This document shows, in pieces, positions 60,155-64,000 of a stretch of DNA of 64,000 nucleotides (within the stretch, counting starts at the first letter, position 1; every line of letters begins with the position of its first letter). The stretch spans positions 186,001 through 250,000 of the forward strand of contig MPMX01000001.1 in assembly GCA_002238725.1 (NCBI GenBank). Direction: 5' to 3'. A model generated the notes under the pieces. That model worked only from the letters and a program-made list of their open reading frames with translations. It was not told where the DNA came from and did not search any database. This DNA comes from Rhodospirillaceae bacterium bin65 (GTDB lineage Bacteria > Pseudomonadota > Alphaproteobacteria > Bin65). Position numbers and translations under genes: made by a program.

Positions 60155-60177
60155 ACCCCGACTGAACCCCGACCGAG
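60145..60177. repeat. Three 11-bp tandem repeats
   Basis: CCCCGACTAAA, CCCCGACTGAA and CCCCGACCGAG follow in direct succession, spanning the end of the Rid gene and its stop codon (60152-60154). The extra copies lie downstream of the stop, so the protein is not affected. Confidence 0.75.
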
Positions 60178-60373
60178 CTCCGGCCGGCCCGGACCTCGAA
60201 CCGTCCCGGCGCCCCGATCCCGGCGTCATCGCTGTCCGGCGATAACGCCGTTCCGCATTGAACGACCCGGCCGCGTACGCCAGAATATCGATCAGAACGT
60301 CGAACTGCGGCTCGGTCCCGAGGCACGGGCTTCAGAGCCGCGCCATGAACGGAGAAAGGCCGGAGGCGGACCG

Positions 60374-60793
60374 ATGCGGGACATCATCCGGGCGGTGCTG
60401 GCCGCAAACAGCGAGTTCTATCGCGCTTTCTGCGAGCGGGATATCGGCGCACTGGAGGATTTGCTCGCGGTGCGCTCGCCGGTCGCCTGCATCCATCCGG
60501 GCTGGGATATCCTGACGGACCGGGAGGAAGTGTTGAACAGCTGGCGGCAGATTCTCACCCACCAGCAGGATGTCGCCATCGAGTGCCGGGACGCCACCCC
60601 CTACGTTTTCGACGATGTTGCCATCGTGCTGTGCCACGAGCATCTCGGCGGCCATGTATTGGCGGTGACCAACATGTTCCGGCACGAAGACGGCGAGTGG
60701 CGGATGATCCATCACCAGGCGAGCCCCATGGCGGTTTCCATGGAAGAAGCCGAAGAGCAGGAAATCGCCCCCTCGTCTCGGCGGCTGCATTGA
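60374..60793 (+). CDS. NTF2/SnoaL-like protein
   Basis: The 139-residue protein has a helix-rich start (IIRAVLAANSEFYRAFCERD) followed by an open beta-sheet, as in the SnoaL/DUF4440 fold. HPGWDILTDREEVLNSWRQI and TPYVFDDVAIVLCHEHLGG are typical. The C-terminal WRMIHHQASP strand closes the cone. Function is not known. It lies 219 bases downstream of the Rid gene; the gap has no gene but the tandem repeat at its start. Confidence 0.82.
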   Translation: MRDIIRAVLAANSEFYRAFCERDIGALEDLLAVRSPVACIHPGWDILTDREEVLNSWRQILTHQQDVAIECRDATPYVFDDVAIVLCHEHLGGHVLAVTNMFRHEDGEWRMIHHQASPMAVSMEEAEEQEIAPSSRRLH

Positions 60794-60802
60794 CGGACCC
60801 GT

Positions 60803-60817
60803 TTGTCCAAATTGGAC
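60803..60817. promoter_or_regulatory. Perfect 15-bp palindrome, probable TetR operator
   Basis: TGTCCAA and TTGGACA are perfect inverted arms around one adenine. A second half-site TTGGACAG is at 60851-60858. Both lie in the 161-base gap upstream of the TetR gene, which fits autoregulation. Confidence 0.6.
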
Positions 60818-60954
60818 AGAAGGATCAGTCTATTTACCTCATGACAGATTTTGGACAGTTCGGTATAGTTTGAAGAACCTGGCCGGCGCAGCCCGGTCGC
60901 CGGCTGCGGAGATTGTAGCCGGTTTTGCCGTGTAACCGAAGGGATGCGCCGACA

Positions 60955-61515
60955 ATGAGGTCCAAGAAAAAGAAAGAACAGTTGGTCGATACCGCTCTCC
61001 GCCTGTTCTGCCACCACGGCTTTCGCGCCATCGGCGTCGATACGATCCTGGCGGAAGCAGGCGTCGCCAAGATGACGCTGTACAACAATTTCGGCTCCAA
61101 GGAGGCGCTGATCCTCGCCGCCCTGAAGAAGCGGGACGAAGAGCATATCGCCTGGCTGGCCGCCGAAACCGAGGCGCGGGCGGCGGCGCCGGAAGATCGA
61201 TTGCTCACCCTGTTCGAAGCGCTGGACGCCTGGTTCGCAGGCGGCGATTTCCACGGCTGCCCGTTCCTGAAAGCGTCGGACGAGTTCGACAATCAAGACG
61301 ATCCGATCCATCGTGCGGCGCTGGAGCACAAGGGACACCTGCTCGGCCTGATCCGCGAATATGCCGGCGCCGCCGGCGCGCCTGATCCGGGGCGGCTGGC
61401 GGGGGAGATTTATCTGCTGGTCGAAGGCGCCACCGTCGTCGCCCAGTTGACCGACGACCGCTCCACCGCCGCCCGGGCGCGCCAGGCGGCCGAAGCGCTT
61501 CTTGCCGCCGGCTGA
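60955..61515 (+). CDS. TetR-family transcriptional regulator
   Basis: The 186-residue regulator has a basic start (MRSKKKKEQLVDTALRLF), the helix-turn-helix GVDTILAEAGVAKMTLYNNF (residues 28-47) and GSKEALILAALKK. The ligand domain includes the segment FHGCPFLKASDEF. The inducer is unknown. A palindrome upstream is a likely binding site. It is followed 41 bases later by the propeller protein gene. Confidence 0.93.
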   Translation: MRSKKKKEQLVDTALRLFCHHGFRAIGVDTILAEAGVAKMTLYNNFGSKEALILAALKKRDEEHIAWLAAETEARAAAPEDRLLTLFEALDAWFAGGDFHGCPFLKASDEFDNQDDPIHRAALEHKGHLLGLIREYAGAAGAPDPGRLAGEIYLLVEGATVVAQLTDDRSTAARARQAAEALLAAG

Positions 61516-61556
61516 CGCCGGCTACCGGCTGCTGTCGGCCGCCGTCCGATCGCCAG

Positions 61557-62939
61557 GTGGATCCCCCCTCGACTCACGGGTACGCGGCCGCGGCCGCCGG
61601 TTGCGCAGCAATTGCCGCCGCCGGTCTTGGGTTTACACTGCTGCTGCCGGCCGGCGAAACGGCGGCGCAGACGGCGCCCGCGGCACGGCTCGAGGCCGGG
61701 CCGCACATGGCCTGCGTCGGCACGCGGGGATACGGCGTCGCCTGCCTCAAGGGCGGGGCCTGGGTGCGCTGGACCCGCCATGGCGGCGAGCTGGCGTCCG
61801 ACTTCGTCTATGCCATTGCGTCGTGCCGCGGCCGGATCCTGGTTTCCGCCGGCCGATGGCTCCATGAGTTGAACGGCGCGGGCCATGGCGCGATGCACCG
61901 GATTCCCGGCGGTCCCGCCAGGCGCATCGCCTGCGATCCCACGGGCGGGTACTGGACTACCGCCAACCTAACGCTGGCGAAATGGACCGGCCGGGCCTGG
62001 CGCAGGTACGACATCGACACGGTGTTGAAGGCCGCCCGGGCGGGATGGATCGACGATCTGACGGTCGATCGCAACGGCAACCTCTGGGTCGTGGCCGGGG
62101 GCCGGATCGCGGCCCGGTTCGACGGTAACCGCTGGATGCAGTTCACCGCAAGATCCGGCCTGCCGGCACGATGGCGCCTTAGCGGAGTCCATGCCGGGCG
62201 CGGCGGACGCCTGTGGCTGGCGCACGATCTCGGCCTGGCTCTGAGAAAGAGCAATGGCTGGGAAAACGTCGCCGGTCCCGGCAGCGCCCGTGTCTTTGCC
62301 GATGCGCCGGACGGCGCCCTGTGGCTGGGATACCTCGACCGGGTCACCCGTTTCCAGGACGGCTTCTGGACCCGGCACCGGCTGCCCGCCGATGTCAAAG
62401 GACTGGCCGCCGGCGACGATGGCCGGATCTGGGCCGCGACACGCTACGGACTGGGTGTCCATGACGGCAAGGGTTGGCACTGGCGACGCATGGCGAATTC
62501 CGGGCTGCCCTCCAACGATCTGGCCGGGGTCGCCGTGCTCGGCGCCGGCTCCACGCTGCCGCCGCCGCTCGCCAAACAGCCGGGCGGTATGACTTTCCGC
62601 CTGGTTCGGGAGTCCGGCAAGGCCCTCGCCGGAGCCCGGGTCGACCTGTGCGCCGCACCTCCCGGCCGTGTCCTGCGCGGCGGCCGCTCGCCCTGCGACG
62701 GCCGGCCGCTTGCCCTGAGGTCGAAGACCGACAGGTCCGGCCGGGTCTCGTTCGAAGGCCTGCCGCCGGCCGACTACTACCCGGCGATCCTGCCGCAGAA
62801 TGGCGTGAGATGGCTGATCGGTTTCAGCGCCGGGCGCATGCGGGTCACGGCCGGGCGGCACAGGGATGCGGGTGCCCTGCGCCTTCGGAATGCCGGCGGC
62901 AAAGCGCCGACGCCGCGACCGGCTCCTGCACCGGATTGA
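61557..62939 (+). CDS. Secreted propeller-repeat protein with C-terminal carboxypeptidase-regulatory-like domain
   Basis: This 460-residue protein has an N-terminal signal or anchor (GCAAIAAAGLGFTLLLPAG). It then has repeated blades of the two-component-regulator propeller type: [44 protein letters not shown] and GDDGRIWAATRYGLGVHD. After about residue 345 comes a beta-sandwich piece (TFRLVRESGKALAGARVDLC, then SGRVSFEGLPPADYY) resembling the CarboxypepD regulatory fold. No kinase or DNA-binding domain is present. A GTG start at 61557 is used. Role is unknown; it is probably extracytoplasmic. Confidence 0.65.
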   Translation: MDPPSTHGYAAAAAGCAAIAAAGLGFTLLLPAGETAAQTAPAARLEAGPHMACVGTRGYGVACLKGGAWVRWTRHGGELASDFVYAIASCRGRILVSAGRWLHELNGAGHGAMHRIPGGPARRIACDPTGGYWTTANLTLAKWTGRAWRRYDIDTVLKAARAGWIDDLTVDRNGNLWVVAGGRIAARFDGNRWMQFTARSGLPARWRLSGVHAGRGGRLWLAHDLGLALRKSNGWENVAGPGSARVFADAPDGALWLGYLDRVTRFQDGFWTRHRLPADVKGLAAGDDGRIWAATRYGLGVHDGKGWHWRRMANSGLPSNDLAGVAVLGAGSTLPPPLAKQPGGMTFRLVRESGKALAGARVDLCAAPPGRVLRGGRSPCDGRPLALRSKTDRSGRVSFEGLPPADYYPAILPQNGVRWLIGFSAGRMRVTAGRHRDAGALRLRNAGGKAPTPRPAPAPD

Positions 62940-62952
62940 CTTTCCGTTTTGC

Positions 62953-62976
62953 TTAGATAAGATATTTCAGAATTTA
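62953..62976. promoter_or_regulatory. AT-rich motif upstream of GbsR-type gene
   Basis: TTAGATAAGATATTTCAGAA plus TTTA lies 20 bases upstream of the start codon region. It resembles the TTAGATA and CAGA parts of the palindrome at 59681-59707. It may be a regulator-binding site or a promoter -10 region. Confidence 0.35.
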
Positions 62977-62995
62977 CCGAAAGCAGGAGGCCGCC

Positions 62996-63553
62996 ATGGA
63001 GCTTTCTCCGGTTATGGAATCCTTCGTTCTCCATTGGGGCGAGATGGGCTCGCGATGGGGACTGAACCGTACAGTCGCGCAAATATTTGCCTTGCTGTAC
63101 ATCGCCGGCAGGCCGCTGCCAGCCGACGAGATCGCCGATACCCTGAAAGTCGCGCGCTCGAACGTCAGCACCAGCATCCGGGAACTCCAATCCTGGGAAC
63201 TGATCGAGCGGACCCATGCGATCGGCGACCGCCGCGACCATTTCGTGGCCGAAACCGATTTGTGGACCATGGCGGCGCGCATCGCCGAAGAGCGCAAGAA
63301 ACGGGAGATCGACCCGACACTCGCCGCGCTGGCCAGGTGCCTGTCGGACGCGCGGATGGATGACGGCATCGGCAAGGACGCCGTCGCCCGGATCCGGGCG
63401 ATGCATGACTTCCTCGAATCGGCAAGCGGCTGGTATGAGGAAATCCGGGATCTGCCCCAATCCAAGCTGGAAACCCTGATGAAGATGGGCGCCAAGGTCG
63501 CCAGGCTGGAAGCGCCGGGCAAGAAGCCGAAAAAGAAGAAGGGCAAGCGCTGA
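62996..63553 (+). CDS. GbsR/MarR-type transcriptional regulator
   Basis: The 185-residue protein has the GbsR pattern: VLHWGEMGSRWGLNRTVAQI, ALLYIAGRPLPADEIADTL and the winged helix KVARSNVSTSIRELQSWELI. The C-terminus is lysine-rich (KKPKKKKGKR). GbsR proteins in Bacillus control glycine betaine synthesis, but many proteobacterial members have unknown targets. A strong AGGAGG (62985-62990) precedes ATG 62996. It lies 60 bases before an enoyl-CoA hydratase gene on the same strand. Confidence 0.9.
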   Translation: MELSPVMESFVLHWGEMGSRWGLNRTVAQIFALLYIAGRPLPADEIADTLKVARSNVSTSIRELQSWELIERTHAIGDRRDHFVAETDLWTMAARIAEERKKREIDPTLAALARCLSDARMDDGIGKDAVARIRAMHDFLESASGWYEEIRDLPQSKLETLMKMGAKVARLEAPGKKPKKKKGKR

Positions 63554-63613
63554 TCCCGGATTCCTTCACCGGAGCGGCAAGTCCGCCGACATCGAACAGG
63601 AGCAACCTGCCCC

Positions 63614-64000
63614 ATGGCCGATCCTTCACCCGTCCTCGTCGAGACGCGCGGGCGGATACGCATCGTCACGATCAACCGCCCCGAGGTCCGGAACGCGGTC
63701 AATCCGCCGACCGCCGACATCCTGCGCGACACCTTCATCGCCTTCGCCGACGACGATGCGGTGGATGTTGCGGTTTTCACCGGGGCCGAGGGCGCCTTCT
63801 GCGCCGGCTACGACCTCAAGGCGTTTTCCGGCTCGAAGGGCGACATTCCCTACGAGCCGGAAGGCGTCGGCCCCATGGGCCCGTCGCGGCTGCTGCTCGA
63901 CAAGCCGGTCATCGCCGCGGTCGAGGGGCCGGCCGTTGCCGGCGGCCTGGAACTGGCCCTGTGGTGCGATCTGCGGGTCGCGGCGGAAGATGCGTTCTTC
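63614..64000 (+). CDS. Enoyl-CoA hydratase family protein, truncated by window end
   Basis: The visible 129 residues start at ATG 63614 with MADPSPVLVETRGRIRIVTI and carry NRPEVRNAVNPPTADILRDT, the oxyanion-hole GAFCAGYDLKAFSG, and AVEGPAVAGGLELALWCDLR. The Gly-Gly-Leu-Glu-Leu-Ala segment is the second oxyanion strand. It belongs to the crotonase superfamily. It probably forms a transcript with the preceding GbsR-type regulator. Confidence 0.9.
   Translation, partial: MADPSPVLVETRGRIRIVTINRPEVRNAVNPPTADILRDTFIAFADDDAVDVAVFTGAEGAFCAGYDLKAFSGSKGDIPYEPEGVGPMGPSRLLLDKPVIAAVEGPAVAGGLELALWCDLRVAAEDAFF

Overview
The window is about 64 kb of GC-rich chromosome, densely packed on both strands. It most likely comes from an alphaproteobacterium. 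The evidence is a ctaC-ctaD-ctaB-(small TM protein)-ctaG-ctaE-DUF983-SURF1 oxidase operon, a polyhydroxyalkanoate (PHA) locus with a PhaR regulator, a GshA of the long alphaproteobacterial/plant type, an entericidin-like lipoprotein, and short dispersed palindromic repeats. Genus cannot be set from this sequence. No rRNA, tRNA, CRISPR array, transposase or phage structural gene was seen.

Layout. 1-12.5 kb is mostly single housekeeping or unknown genes: a GST, parE, an entericidin-like lipoprotein, a DUF1499 protein, an isochorismatase-type hydrolase, a DEAD-box helicase, a XylT-like ferredoxin beside catechol 2,3-dioxygenase, pmbA, an SDR reductase, a GGCT-like protein and a YbjN-like secreted protein. 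12.6-17.5 kb is a tight run: UbiD-family decarboxylase, a serine/threonine dehydratase, rsmE and gshA. The dehydratase frame is broken by a poly-G block that looks like an assembly or sequencing error. 17.7-23.1 kb holds a peptide-type ABC importer (binding protein plus two permeases, no ATPase in view) and a TPR-methyltransferase. 23.3-29.9 kb holds a DsbA-fold isomerase, purD, a DUF924 protein, acnA and a nitroreductase. 29.9-31.1 kb is an odd patch with a PD-(D/E)XK-like protein. 31.1-37.9 kb is the aa3-type cytochrome c oxidase operon. 37.9-43.9 kb holds an M32 carboxypeptidase, an AidB-like acyl-CoA dehydrogenase, two overlapping thioesterases, a Nudix hydrolase and an enoyl-CoA hydratase. 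43.9-48.5 kb is the PHA locus (phaB, phaA, a short PhaC-like enzyme, a small possible partner protein, phaR). 48.6-51.4 kb holds an acyl-CoA ligase, a ketopantoate-reductase-like protein and a DUF1289 protein, followed by a vapBC pair.

52.1-60.2 kb is the most coherent accessory system. It is a divergent cluster for an aromatic acid degraded as its CoA thioester with oxygen: a fused FAD-monooxygenase/OYE reductase, an aryl-CoA ligase of the 2-aminobenzoate type, an acyl-CoA dehydrogenase, an enoyl-CoA hydratase, a MarR regulator and an SDR dehydrogenase. A RidA-family protein is divergently transcribed. The expected intermediate of the 2-aminobenzoyl-CoA hybrid pathway is an enamine, so a Rid protein here makes chemical sense, although its canonical catalytic arginine is replaced by methionine. 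A near-palindrome overlapping the promoter is the likely MarR operator. The final 4 kb holds an NTF2-like protein, a TetR regulator with a 15-bp palindrome upstream, a secreted propeller protein, a GbsR-type regulator and the start of another enoyl-CoA hydratase.

Several intergenic gaps carry dispersed inverted-repeat elements. One family has copies at 25.3-25.6 kb and 36.9-37.1 kb, and the second copy supplies the apparent ribosome-binding site of the SURF1 gene.
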